A DNA stretch of 64,000 bases from Domibacillus aminovorans (GTDB lineage Bacteria; Bacillota; Bacilli; Bacillales; Domibacillaceae). Below the pieces are notes generated by a model. That model was given only the letters and a program-made list of their open reading frames with translations, searched no databases and was not told the DNA's origin. The DNA lies in contig NZ_LQWY01000067.1 of the NCBI RefSeq assembly GCF_001643235.1, positions 248,001-312,000 on the forward strand, written 5' to 3'. Below are positions 17,765-25,862 of the stretch, in pieces. The position numbers and the translations under genes are program-made. Each line of letters opens with the position of its first letter. Position 1 is the first letter of the stretch.

Positions 17765-20206
17765 ATGGCTTATCAATCAAAATCATATCGTAAATTCATC
17801 GCGACAGCGGCAACAGCAACGCTTGTGGCATCAGCTGTTACACCAGCGTTTGCGGCTGGATTTACAGATGTATCCGATCGTTACAAAGAAGCGGTTGATT
17901 ATTTAGTAGAGCAAGAGATTACAAACGGAATCAGTGAAACGAAATATGGCACAGCCCAAACGATTACACGTGTAGATGCAGCTGTATTGATCGCAAAAGC
18001 ACTTGATCTTAATGTAGAAAATGCGAAAGATGCCGGATTCACAGATGTACCAAGCCGTGCTGTATCATACGTGAATGCATTGAAACAAGAAGGTATTATT
18101 AACGGGAAAACAGCGACAACATTTGGCTCATCGCAAAACATTACACGCGGCGAAATGGCGCTTATTATTGCTAGAGCATATGACTTGGAAGGCAACAAAG
18201 CCAACTTAGCCTTTACAGATGTATCGGATCGTTATGACGAAGCCGTTGCAGCACTTGTTGACAACAAAGTGACATTTGGTAAAACGGAAACGAAATTTGG
18301 TACGAACGATTCCGTCACACGTGGTGAATTTGCTCTCTTCCTTTACCGTTTAGCGACACCTGAAGAAGTTCAGGCTCCAGCTGTAGCAAAAGTGGAATCC
18401 GTAAACGCAAAACAAGTCGTGATCACATTCAACACAGCATTGAATAAAGAGGCAGCGGTACAAAAAACGCTTTATACAGTGAATGGTGCAAACCCAATAG
18501 CGGTGAAATTATCTAATGATCAAAAATCAATCACTCTTACATACGCTGACAGCATTGAAGCAACAGACGGCGTCGTTGTCGTTAATCCGATTACAACCGA
18601 GCAAAAAGATGAAAATGGAGCGGCGCTGAAAACAGCGAAGTATACATCCGTTTTCACATATAAAGATACGGTGAAACCTGTCGTAACGGATACATCTTAT
18701 ACGAATGGTGTAATCACGCTTACGTTCTCTGAAGAAATCGGAACGAAACCAACTGTTGTTCGCGTAAACGGTACCCCAGTGACAGGAGATTCAGTCAGCA
18801 TCGATTCATCCAATAAAACAGAAGTAAACATTGCGAGTGATCTATCTGCAGGTTCATCTGCATCATTATACGTAGCGGGTGCGACAGATACAGCAGATGC
18901 GGCAAATGAAATGGAACTATACAACGGTTTCGTATCAGCACCGACAGCAGATACGAATAAACCGCATGTGACAGACGTACAAGTAACAGGCCAAAACAAA
19001 GCGAAAATTACGCTAAGCGAATCTGTTACGGAAGCGGAAATTAATGCAACGGTACAGCGCAGCGCGGACCAAACAGCAGTGAAACTTGTGAAAGATGCGG
19101 CAGATACGAGCGGTAAAACGTATACGTTAACCGTTGATTTAAATGGTGCTGCTGCAGGCGATGGCATTTTCGCTGGTTCATCTGTGAGCGAAACGTTCAC
19201 ATTATACATTCAAAAAGATGCAATGACAGATCGTTCTGGTTTGAAAAATGATCTATACAGCACACCGCTTACATTTAAGAAAGATACACAAGCACCATCA
19301 CTTGTTTCTTCAAAGGTAACAGCCGGTAACAAAAAATTGGCCTTTACATTTGATGAAGCTGTGACAGTGAGCGGTTCTATTAACGCGATCGATGTCCGCA
19401 ACGAAGACGGTGTGAAATTCACAGCGATTGCGGCTGAAACATCTTTGACAGAAGATAAAAAGACGTTCGAAGTTGACATTAAATCAGGAGACGCAGCAAT
19501 AGACGCAGGTACGTATGCCGTCACTCTTCCTGCTAATTTCTTCTCGGATGCGTATGGAAATAAAACCGGTGCTGTGACAGACAAATTCACAGTAGGAACA
19601 TCAACAAATGAAGATACGGAAAAACCGACAGCAACTGTTAAAACAACAGGCAAAAATGAGTTTACCGTGACGTATAATGAAGAAGTAACATCTTCAGCGA
19701 TTAAGTTGTCTAACTACCGTCTTGACGGCCAGGCGCTCCCTAGTAAAACGGATATTTATTTTAAAGACTCTTCGAAAAAAGAAGTGGTCATTACACTTCC
19801 GGAAGGATCCGTGAATATCGGTGATCAAACAACTGGCGCACCGGCTGTACTCGGAGTTTCAGGTGTTGCGGATAAAGCAGGAAACGTCAGCACAGCCGAA
19901 CACTTCGTCGTAACCGTGAAAGACAATACGCCAGCTACTGTAACGGGTGTAGAAGTATATGGAACGACCGTCGTCGTTGAATTCTCCGACGCAATTGAAC
20001 TACCAGCTGCGCCAACAGATGCCAACGATGTATTAGACGTAACCGTTAATGGAACAGCCGCGGAAGCACAAAACATGACAGCTGTTGCTGGAAATGTGAA
20101 GGCATTACAATTTACACTAGCATCAGCTCCAGCAGCGAAACCAGTTGTAAAAGTAAAAGAGGGCCAAGAAGCATTGAAAGATGCGAATGGTGTCATCGTA
20201 AAATAA
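17765..20206 (+). CDS. S-layer protein with N-terminal SLH domains
   Basis: 813 residues behind GGAGG. Signal peptide 'KFIATAATATLVASAVTPAFA' ends at about residue 30 with AFA-AG. Three SLH domains follow at about 31-200 ('FTDVSDRYKEAVDYLVEQEI', 'FTDVPSRAVSYVNALKQEGI', 'FTDVSDRYDEAVAALVDNKV'). The rest is a chain of Ig-like/SbsC-type domains of about 100 residues with no cysteine, lysine- and threonine-rich, as in Sap, EA1 and SbsB/C. Anchoring through pyruvylated wall polymer and self-assembly into the surface lattice are expected. Among the SLH proteins here this one has the most typical S-layer layout. It is monocistronic, with its own terminator. Confidence 0.9.
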   Translation: MAYQSKSYRKFIATAATATLVASAVTPAFAAGFTDVSDRYKEAVDYLVEQEITNGISETKYGTAQTITRVDAAVLIAKALDLNVENAKDAGFTDVPSRAVSYVNALKQEGIINGKTATTFGSSQNITRGEMALIIARAYDLEGNKANLAFTDVSDRYDEAVAALVDNKVTFGKTETKFGTNDSVTRGEFALFLYRLATPEEVQAPAVAKVESVNAKQVVITFNTALNKEAAVQKTLYTVNGANPIAVKLSNDQKSITLTYADSIEATDGVVVVNPITTEQKDENGAALKTAKYTSVFTYKDTVKPVVTDTSYTNGVITLTFSEEIGTKPTVVRVNGTPVTGDSVSIDSSNKTEVNIASDLSAGSSASLYVAGATDTADAANEMELYNGFVSAPTADTNKPHVTDVQVTGQNKAKITLSESVTEAEINATVQRSADQTAVKLVKDAADTSGKTYTLTVDLNGAAAGDGIFAGSSVSETFTLYIQKDAMTDRSGLKNDLYSTPLTFKKDTQAPSLVSSKVTAGNKKLAFTFDEAVTVSGSINAIDVRNEDGVKFTAIAAETSLTEDKKTFEVDIKSGDAAIDAGTYAVTLPANFFSDAYGNKTGAVTDKFTVGTSTNEDTEKPTATVKTTGKNEFTVTYNEEVTSSAIKLSNYRLDGQALPSKTDIYFKDSSKKEVVITLPEGSVNIGDQTTGAPAVLGVSGVADKAGNVSTAEHFVVTVKDNTPATVTGVEVYGTTVVVEFSDAIELPAAPTDANDVLDVTVNGTAAEAQNMTAVAGNVKALQFTLASAPAAKPVVKVKEGQEALKDANGVIVK

Positions 20207-20250
20207 TAGTTTAGAAGCTGAGTAACTCACCGCTCCATAATCTAGACAAC

Positions 20251-20290
20251 AAAAAAGCAGCCATCCTAATCAAAGGATGGTTGCTTTTTA
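20251..20290. terminator. Strong terminator between convergent genes
   Basis: AAAAAGCAGCCATCCT/AGGATGGTTGCTTTTT stem with an AATCAA loop. The A run on the left and T run on the right allow use from both sides. Confidence 0.9.
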
Positions 20291-20291
20291 T

Positions 20292-21116
20292 TTACATGCC
20301 TGTTACTTTGCTAAGCAACTCGCTGCGGCGGCTTTCTTTCATTGCTTCATAATCTGCTTTATATTGATTCGCATGAGATTCACTGAAGCCATTTGCTTTT
20401 AGCTCGCTTGTAAGGCCCGTGTATAACGAGTTAAAGGCAGCATCTGTTTTAGATTCAACGTTCGCAGCGGCACCGTTGTATTTTTGATAAAAATAAGCGG
20501 GATTAACCGTTTCACCGGCTGCTTTTTTCTCTACATATTCGCCTTTCGCCTGGCTAATTAACGAGCCAAGCTGTGAATCTACTTGACCTTCTAAACTTTG
20601 AAAGGAAGAATCATAGCGGGATTTAATCGCATCGACCGTCATCCCGGCAGGTGCCTCGTTCGTACCACCTGTTTCACCGTTCGATCCTGAACCAGAACCG
20701 GCATCCGTATTACCAGATCCATCAGAACCGGTACCTGTACTACCAGTGCCACCGTTAGAAGAAGCGGGATCACTAGAACTCGAACCGCCATTATTTTTAC
20801 CGCCTGTCCCTGTTGATACGGCAGCCGCATATTCCGGCGAAGCAAACCAATCATCAGGACTCATAACGGATCCATCTTCTAATAGAAAGTTGCCGTCTTT
20901 ATCAACAATGACAAGGCCTTCTTCATCTTTTTGCGCGCCTTCTGGGATCGGTGTTCCCTCAGGGTAGGCAATCGAATAAGGAGAATCAATAATTTCATCT
21001 ACTTTTTCATCTGCTACATCGTATGTCTTAACCTTCGTAAAATAGTACAAAGTACCTCCCCCGATTAGGGCGAGAAATAAAACAACAATGAGTGCTATTT
21101 TAATAAACTTTCTCAA
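20292..21116 (-). CDS. Membrane-anchored protein with Ser/Gly-rich linker, unknown function
   Basis: 274 residues starting at TTG 21116 with GGAGG about 8 bases before. One N-terminal membrane anchor (about 5-26), an acidic region (33-98), a Gly/Ser/Thr/Asn linker of about 50 residues (105-155), and a C-terminal helical domain of about 115 residues with heptad-like 'IKSRYDSSFQSLEGQVDSQL' and 'YKADYEAMKESRRSELL'. It is divergent from the EPS locus and may use the same intergenic control region. I do not recognise the family. The predicted topology puts the helical domain outside the cell. Confidence 0.65.
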   Translation of the reverse strand: MRKFIKIALIVVLFLALIGGGTLYYFTKVKTYDVADEKVDEIIDSPYSIAYPEGTPIPEGAQKDEEGLVIVDKDGNFLLEDGSVMSPDDWFASPEYAAAVSTGTGGKNNGGSSSSDPASSNGGTGSTGTGSDGSGNTDAGSGSGSNGETGGTNEAPAGMTVDAIKSRYDSSFQSLEGQVDSQLGSLISQAKGEYVEKKAAGETVNPAYFYQKYNGAAANVESKTDAAFNSLYTGLTSELKANGFSESHANQYKADYEAMKESRRSELLSKVTGM

Positions 21117-21254
21117 CCGTACCAGCCTCCATCAATGAAATTGAATTACTTGCATTATAGCATGAATCATCTGCAAATTATGTATAAAATGTGGGAATTA
21201 AAGGCTGTTATTCATTAACAATTGAAAAACGTTGTTAAAAATGGCAATCTCCTG

Positions 21255-21263
21255 TGATATAAT
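21255..21263 (+). promoter_or_regulatory. Extended -10 promoter of EPS locus
   Basis: TGATATAAT is an extended -10 (TGn TATAAT) about 35 bases before the first EPS start codon. The best -35 candidate, TTGTTA at 21232, is 20 bases away, so the extended -10 probably carries most of the strength. Confidence 0.55.
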
Positions 21264-21297
21264 GTCAAAGACTATTTCACATTACAGGAGGCTTTAT

Positions 21298-22044
21298 ATG
21301 GAAGAAACTATCAGCCTGAAGGAACTGGCGGAAACACTGAAAAAACGGCTGAAATTGATCGTGCTTATTACGATCGCAGCAGCGCTTATTAGCGGACTTA
21401 TCAGTTACTTTCTATTAACGCCAATCTATCAAACGTCGACTCAGTTGCTTGTGAATCAGACAAAAACGGAGCAACAAGTGTACAACACAGGCGAAGTACA
21501 GACGAACCTTCAACTTATCAGCACGTACAACGTCATCATGAAATCACCGGCTATTTTAGACAAAGTATCAGAAAATCTGGCACTTAATCTATCAGCCGCA
21601 CAGCTTTCTTCTAAAATAACCGTTCAAAGTGAACAAGATTCACAAGTCGTCAATATTACTGTGCAAGATGAAGACCCTGGTATCGCTGCGGACATCGCCA
21701 ACGAAACAGCGCGCGTATTCCAAGCAGAGATCGTCAATATTATGAATGTCGACAACGTTAGCATTCTTGCACCAGCCGAAGTAAAAGAAAACATGTCTCC
21801 CGTAAAACCACAGCCAATGCTGAATATCGCAATCGCCATTGTCGTCGGTTTAATGGCAGGTGTTGGCCTTGCGTTCTTACTAGAATACTTGGATAACACC
21901 GTGAAAACAGAACAAGACGTAGAGAAGTTACTCGGTCTACCTGTTCTTGGCAGTGTCACGACAATCGAGATAAAGGAAGGACCATCATCTAAACCATCTT
22001 CACAAAAAAAACAAGCAGTAAGAGGTGAAACGATTGGCTCTTAA
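21298..22044 (+). CDS. Polysaccharide co-polymerase / kinase modulator (EpsA/YveK/Wzz type)
   Basis: 248 residues from ATG 21298, which has ACAGGAGG just upstream; a longer frame from 21232 overlaps the promoter. It opens with 'EETISLKELAETLKKRLKLI', then a transmembrane helix (about 18-39), an extracytoplasmic domain, and a second helix near 175-200 followed by 'FLLEYLDNTVKTEQDVEKLLGLPVLG', the Wzz-type C-terminal segment (family signature in its first half). Such proteins set chain length and activate the partner BY-kinase encoded next, which overlaps it by 11 bases. The proline next to the second helix is present. Confidence 0.9.
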   Translation: MEETISLKELAETLKKRLKLIVLITIAAALISGLISYFLLTPIYQTSTQLLVNQTKTEQQVYNTGEVQTNLQLISTYNVIMKSPAILDKVSENLALNLSAAQLSSKITVQSEQDSQVVNITVQDEDPGIAADIANETARVFQAEIVNIMNVDNVSILAPAEVKENMSPVKPQPMLNIAIAIVVGLMAGVGLAFLLEYLDNTVKTEQDVEKLLGLPVLGSVTTIEIKEGPSSKPSSQKKQAVRGETIGS

Positions 22045-22744
22045 AGGGAAAAAGAAAACACCGGCAGCACCAGGTTCTGCGAAACGGAAACTCATTACAT
22101 ATACCGATCCGAAATCACCTATCTCCGAACAATACCGGACGATCCGGACGAACATATTATTTTCATCTGTCGACCAGTCGCTTCGCTCCATTCTTGTTAC
22201 ATCAACGAGCCCGGGAGAAGGGAAATCGACAACGATCGCGAATCTCGCGGTCGTCTTCGCCAATCAAGGCAAAAAAGTACTGCTCGTTGATGCGGATATG
22301 CGCAAGCCAACGATGCACTACACATTCGGCCTTCAAAACACATTCGGCTTAACGAATATTTTAACGAAACAAACAACGTTGGATGCAACTGCGGTGCAGT
22401 CAGACATTGAAAACCTATCTATTTTAACATCAGGCCCGATTCCACCAAATCCAGCTGAACTGCTAGGTTCGGTCTCAATGAAAGAATTTCTTGAAAATTC
22501 ACTAGAAAAATATGATTTCGTGTTATTCGATACACCACCCGTTCTTGCCGTGACAGATGCGCAAGTGCTCGCTAATCAATGCGATGGAACAATCCTCGTC
22601 GTGAACAGCGGCAAAACGGAAATTGAAGGTGTGCAAAAAGCGAAAGACTTGCTGCAGTCCGTCAAAGCGAAGCTGCTCGGTGTCGTCTTAAACAACCGCA
22701 CGATGAAAGATTCCAGTTATTACTATTATTACGGAAAAGAATGA
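22034..22744 (+). CDS. Tyrosine-protein kinase, CpsD/CapB (EpsB) family
   Basis: About 236 residues. TTG 22034 is chosen because AAGAGGTG overlaps the earlier GTG at 22025, and relatives start 'MALK'. Walker A 'SPGEGKST' at about 59-66, Walker A' 'VLLVDADMRKP' at about 81-91, Walker B-like 'FVLFDTPP' near 155. The C-terminus is a tyrosine cluster (SSYYYYYGKE), the autophosphorylation site of bacterial BY-kinases. The enzyme works with the co-polymerase encoded upstream to control polymer assembly, and is expected to be reversed by the phosphatase encoded next. Confidence 0.92.
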   Translation: MALKGKKKTPAAPGSAKRKLITYTDPKSPISEQYRTIRTNILFSSVDQSLRSILVTSTSPGEGKSTTIANLAVVFANQGKKVLLVDADMRKPTMHYTFGLQNTFGLTNILTKQTTLDATAVQSDIENLSILTSGPIPPNPAELLGSVSMKEFLENSLEKYDFVLFDTPPVLAVTDAQVLANQCDGTILVVNSGKTEIEGVQKAKDLLQSVKAKLLGVVLNNRTMKDSSYYYYYGKE

Positions 22745-22756
22745 CAATTATTTCAT

Positions 22757-22809
22757 TTGTGTAAATTTTCTAAAAAATGCTACAATATACCAAAATCCTA
22801 TGATATAAT
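22757..22809 (+). promoter_or_regulatory. Internal promoter region before the phosphatase gene
   Basis: Two candidates overlap: TTGTGT (22757) with TACAAT (22781) at 18-base spacing, and an extended -10 TGATATAAT at 22801-22809, the same nine bases as in the first EPS promoter. Confidence 0.5.
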
Positions 22810-22842
22810 CAGTCTACATTAGAATGGGGGGTTGCGATCATC

Positions 22843-23598
22843 ATGGTTGATCTTCACAGTCACATTTTGTCAGGATTAGACGACGGAGCGGCGGACATAG
22901 TCGAAAGTATTGAAATGGCGAAACAGGCGGAGAAGGAAGGCATTCGAATGATTGTCGCAACGCCTCATCATCAAAACGGACAGTATAAAAATGAAAAAGC
23001 GGCTGTGGAAGCAGCTGTTTTAACCTTGAATAAACATCTGTACGAATCGAGTATTGATGTCACGATCTATGCGGGCCAGGAAGTACGCATGTATGGGGAA
23101 TTGTTGGAAGATTATGAAAATAATAAGCTGTTGCCTGTTGGCCAATCAACGTGTATGCTGATTGAGTTCCCATCGAATGGGATTCCGGCGTTTGCGGAAC
23201 AGGTACTGTTTGACATGCAATTACACGGAATTACCCCGATTATCGTGCACCCGGAGCGCAATATAGCGATCAGTGAAAACCCGGACAAGCTGTACAAGCT
23301 TATTAAAAACGGTGCGCTTTCACAAATTACCGCAGCATCTATTAACGGTCAATTTGGTAAAAAGATCAAACATTTATCCATGCAGCTTATCGAAGCAAAC
23401 TTAACACACTTTATCGCATCAGACGCACACAACACGACAACACGTGCTTTCGGGCTTAGGCAGGCATACGACGCAATCGATCCTGATTACGCCGAATACT
23501 TTAAAGAAAACGCGGAAATCGTATTAAACGGAGGCTACATCGCGAAAGAACAACCACACCACGTTGCCCACAAAAAGAAATTCCTTGGTCTATTTTGA
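22843..23598 (+). CDS. Manganese-dependent protein-tyrosine phosphatase, CpsB/CapC (YwqE) family
   Basis: 251 residues. The PHP-fold metal motifs are present: 'DLHSHILSGLDDGA' at the N-terminus, 'ATPHHQNG' (about 44-51), 'EVRMYGEL' (about 81-88), 'IVHPERN' (about 134-140) and 'IASDAHN' (about 192-198). CpsB/CapC phosphatases dephosphorylate the tyrosine cluster of the partner kinase. In B. subtilis eps the analogous gene is not part of the operon, so its position between the kinase gene and the EAR RNA is a local feature. GGGGGG precedes the ATG by about 10 bases. Confidence 0.9.
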   Translation: MVDLHSHILSGLDDGAADIVESIEMAKQAEKEGIRMIVATPHHQNGQYKNEKAAVEAAVLTLNKHLYESSIDVTIYAGQEVRMYGELLEDYENNKLLPVGQSTCMLIEFPSNGIPAFAEQVLFDMQLHGITPIIVHPERNIAISENPDKLYKLIKNGALSQITAASINGQFGKKIKHLSMQLIEANLTHFIASDAHNTTTRAFGLRQAYDAIDPDYAEYFKENAEIVLNGGYIAKEQPHHVAHKKKFLGLF

Positions 23599-23642
23599 TT
23601 CACTCGTTCAATTCATGACAAGTACGTTAAAAAGAAAACGGT

Positions 23643-23763
23643 AATGTCTCCTCACCGCTATCAATGGAGGCACTCGGTCACACTGTGGGTTCAGCAAGAC
23701 AGGCCTGAACCTTAGACGCATCCGTCGTCAATAGTGTGGTGTGAGGGCGGGTTAGATGCCCGA
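23643..23763 (+). ncRNA. EAR (eps-associated RNA) processive antitermination element
   Basis: This 120-base stretch lies between the kinase/phosphatase genes and epsC, equivalent to the position between epsB and epsC where EAR is known in Bacillales. It is unusually structured: GGTTCAG/CTGAACC hairpin (about 23688-23711), GACG/CGTC mini-hairpin (23715-23728), GGGC/GCCC hairpin near 23745-23761, and long-range CTCAC/GTGAG and CACACT/AGTGTG pairings that could form a pseudoknot. EAR lets RNA polymerase ignore downstream terminators in the long eps operon. A terminator-like hairpin follows 32 bases later, consistent with that role. The call is by position and structure; a covariance search was not possible. 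Confidence 0.75.
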
Positions 23764-23794
23764 TTTATTATTACACACAAACCATATGGAAAAG

Positions 23795-23847
23795 ACAGCT
23801 AATAAAAGCGCATTCATAATATGTGTGTTTTTATTAGCTGTTTTTTG
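23795..23847 (+). terminator. Terminator-like hairpin between EAR and epsC
   Basis: ACAGCTAATAAAA/TTTTTATTAGCTGT stem with a 20-base loop, followed by TTTTTTG. It lies inside the EPS transcription unit and so would be a natural target of EAR antitermination. Confidence 0.75.
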
Positions 23848-23881
23848 TTTTCTATCTATTATATGAAAGAGGTGGAGCGTA

Positions 23882-25711
23882 TTGGCGTATCAAAAAAGAA
23901 TGTCCTTTTTAATCGGACTTGATTCAGCCATCGTTTTATTTTCCATTTATATCGGCTACTTTATTTTGCATCCGTACATGAATATATACAGTCCAAGCAC
24001 ACTATTGATCAGTTCCATTGCGCTGATTGCCAGCCACCATTTCTTTGCAGGGATTTACCGGCTTTATCATAAAGCATGGGAATACGCCAGTGTTCGGGAA
24101 CTGATTGCCATCGCCAAAGCGGTCACGTTTTCCGTTTCAGTGACAGCGGTCGTCCAGCTCGCTGCGTTTCAAGATGTTTATGTTCGTGTGCTTCTCGTTA
24201 CGTGGATGCTGCACATATTGCTCATCGGCGGTTCCAGGTTTTCGTGGAGAGTATACCGCGACCGATACATACGCAAAAGTCACGACGAAAGAAAGCGGAC
24301 GATGATCGTCGGCGCCGGATCAGGCGGTTCTATGGTCGTCCGTCAGCTGTTAACGAATGAAGCAGAATTTGAACCGATTCTTTTTGTCGACGATGACCCG
24401 AACAAACTGCGCCTTGAAATTCACGGTCTCACCGTTGAAGGCACGACACGTAACATTCCATTGCTCGTGAAAGAACACGATATCGATCACGTTATCATTG
24501 CGATTCCGTCACTGAAGCGCCAGCAGATTAATCACATTTACGAGCAGTGCGCCAAAACAGATGCGAAAGTGCAAATCATGCCGCTTATTGAAGATGTCAT
24601 CACAGGAAAACTGTCTGTCAGTAGCCTTCGCGACGTTGCGGTAGAAGACTTACTCGGCCGTGATCCCATTGAACTCGACATTGAATCGATCGCAGAAAAG
24701 ATTACGAGCAAAACGGTGCTCGTCACCGGAGCAGGTGGCTCGATCGGCTCAGAAATTTGCCGGCAAATTAGCATTTTTAAGCCGAACAAGCTCGTCCTGG
24801 TCGGCCACGGTGAAAACAGCATTTACCAGATTGATATGGAAATGCGCAACAGTCACGGAGATTCGATTGAAATTGTCCCAGTGATCGCAGACGTTCAAGA
24901 CCGCGAGCGCATGTTTGACGTACTCGGTACGCATCGTCCGGACGTCGTCTACCATGCAGCTGCACATAAACATGTGCCACTCATGGAATACAACCCGAAA
25001 GAAGCGGTCAAAAACAACATTTTCGGCACGAAAAACACAGCCGAAGCAGCTGCTGCAGCAGGCGTGAAACGATTCGTACTCGTCTCAACCGACAAAGCGG
25101 TGAACCCGACGAACGTCATGGGCGCCACAAAACGCGTCGCCGAAATGGTTATCCAGCAGCTCGACCGCGAATCCGAAACAACATTCACAGCCGTCCGATT
25201 CGGCAACGTACTCGGCTCACGCGGTTCGGTCATCCCGCTCTTCAAAAAGCAAATCGAAGCAGGCGGACCGCTTACGGTCACACACGAAGACATGACAAGA
25301 TACTTCATGACGATCCCAGAAGCATCGAGACTCGTCATCCAGTCAAGCGCACTCGCACGCGGTGGAGAAATCTTCGTCCTCGACATGGGCGAACCCGTCA
25401 AAATTGTCGACCTCGCCCGCAACTTAATCCGACTATCCGGATATACAGAGGACGAAATTGAAATCAAATTCTCAGGACTCAGACCAGGTGAAAAAATGTT
25501 TGAAGAATTACTTAACGAGAATGAAGTGCATCCAGAACAAATTTTTCCGAAGATTCATATTGGGAAAGCAGGGCTTGTGGAAGGAGAAATCCTTTGGCGG
25601 TTTATTAGCAGTCTGCCGAATAAAGAAGCAGATTTGTTGAAAGCGCAGTTGATTGAGATTGCGAATACAAAAGAGAGCTTGAGGAAAATAATGAAAAAAG
25701 CTATTATTTAA
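23882..25711 (+). CDS. epsC: Membrane UDP-GlcNAc 4,6-dehydratase (EpsC/PglF/CapD type)
   Basis: 609 residues starting at TTG 23882 behind AAAGAGGTGG. Four N-terminal membrane helices (about 10-110), a CoA-binding-like domain with 'MIVGAGSGGSMVVRQLL' (about 140), and the dehydratase SDR domain with 'VTGAGGSIGSEICRQI' from about 282. The catalytic region reads 'STDKAVNPTNVMGATKR', where Met replaces the usual SDR Tyr, as in PglF/WbpM dehydratases. It makes the 4-keto-6-deoxy sugar nucleotide that EpsN aminates and EpsM acetylates, both encoded 11-13 kb downstream. GC content is clearly higher than in the genes that follow. Confidence 0.92.
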   Translation: MAYQKRMSFLIGLDSAIVLFSIYIGYFILHPYMNIYSPSTLLISSIALIASHHFFAGIYRLYHKAWEYASVRELIAIAKAVTFSVSVTAVVQLAAFQDVYVRVLLVTWMLHILLIGGSRFSWRVYRDRYIRKSHDERKRTMIVGAGSGGSMVVRQLLTNEAEFEPILFVDDDPNKLRLEIHGLTVEGTTRNIPLLVKEHDIDHVIIAIPSLKRQQINHIYEQCAKTDAKVQIMPLIEDVITGKLSVSSLRDVAVEDLLGRDPIELDIESIAEKITSKTVLVTGAGGSIGSEICRQISIFKPNKLVLVGHGENSIYQIDMEMRNSHGDSIEIVPVIADVQDRERMFDVLGTHRPDVVYHAAAHKHVPLMEYNPKEAVKNNIFGTKNTAEAAAAAGVKRFVLVSTDKAVNPTNVMGATKRVAEMVIQQLDRESETTFTAVRFGNVLGSRGSVIPLFKKQIEAGGPLTVTHEDMTRYFMTIPEASRLVIQSSALARGGEIFVLDMGEPVKIVDLARNLIRLSGYTEDEIEIKFSGLRPGEKMFEELLNENEVHPEQIFPKIHIGKAGLVEGEILWRFISSLPNKEADLLKAQLIEIANTKESLRKIMKKAII

Positions 25712-25862
25712 AGAAAAGGTTGAATAATTAGATTAATTAATGAAATTTATATTATGTAGTAGAAAAAATAATGAATTAAGAATATCAATTTAATTGGCCA
25801 ATAATAGATAATAATATCCAAAAGTTAAGCGAAAACATTAAAGTTAAAGGTGAAAACTTGAT

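Noticed and set aside
18697-19209. 170-codon minus-strand ORF opposite the S-layer gene
   Set aside because: Low-complexity antisense reading of the Ig-like repeats.
24949-25467. 172-codon minus-strand ORF opposite epsC
   Set aside because: Shadow of a GC-rich gene; epsC has full family motifs in the other strand.
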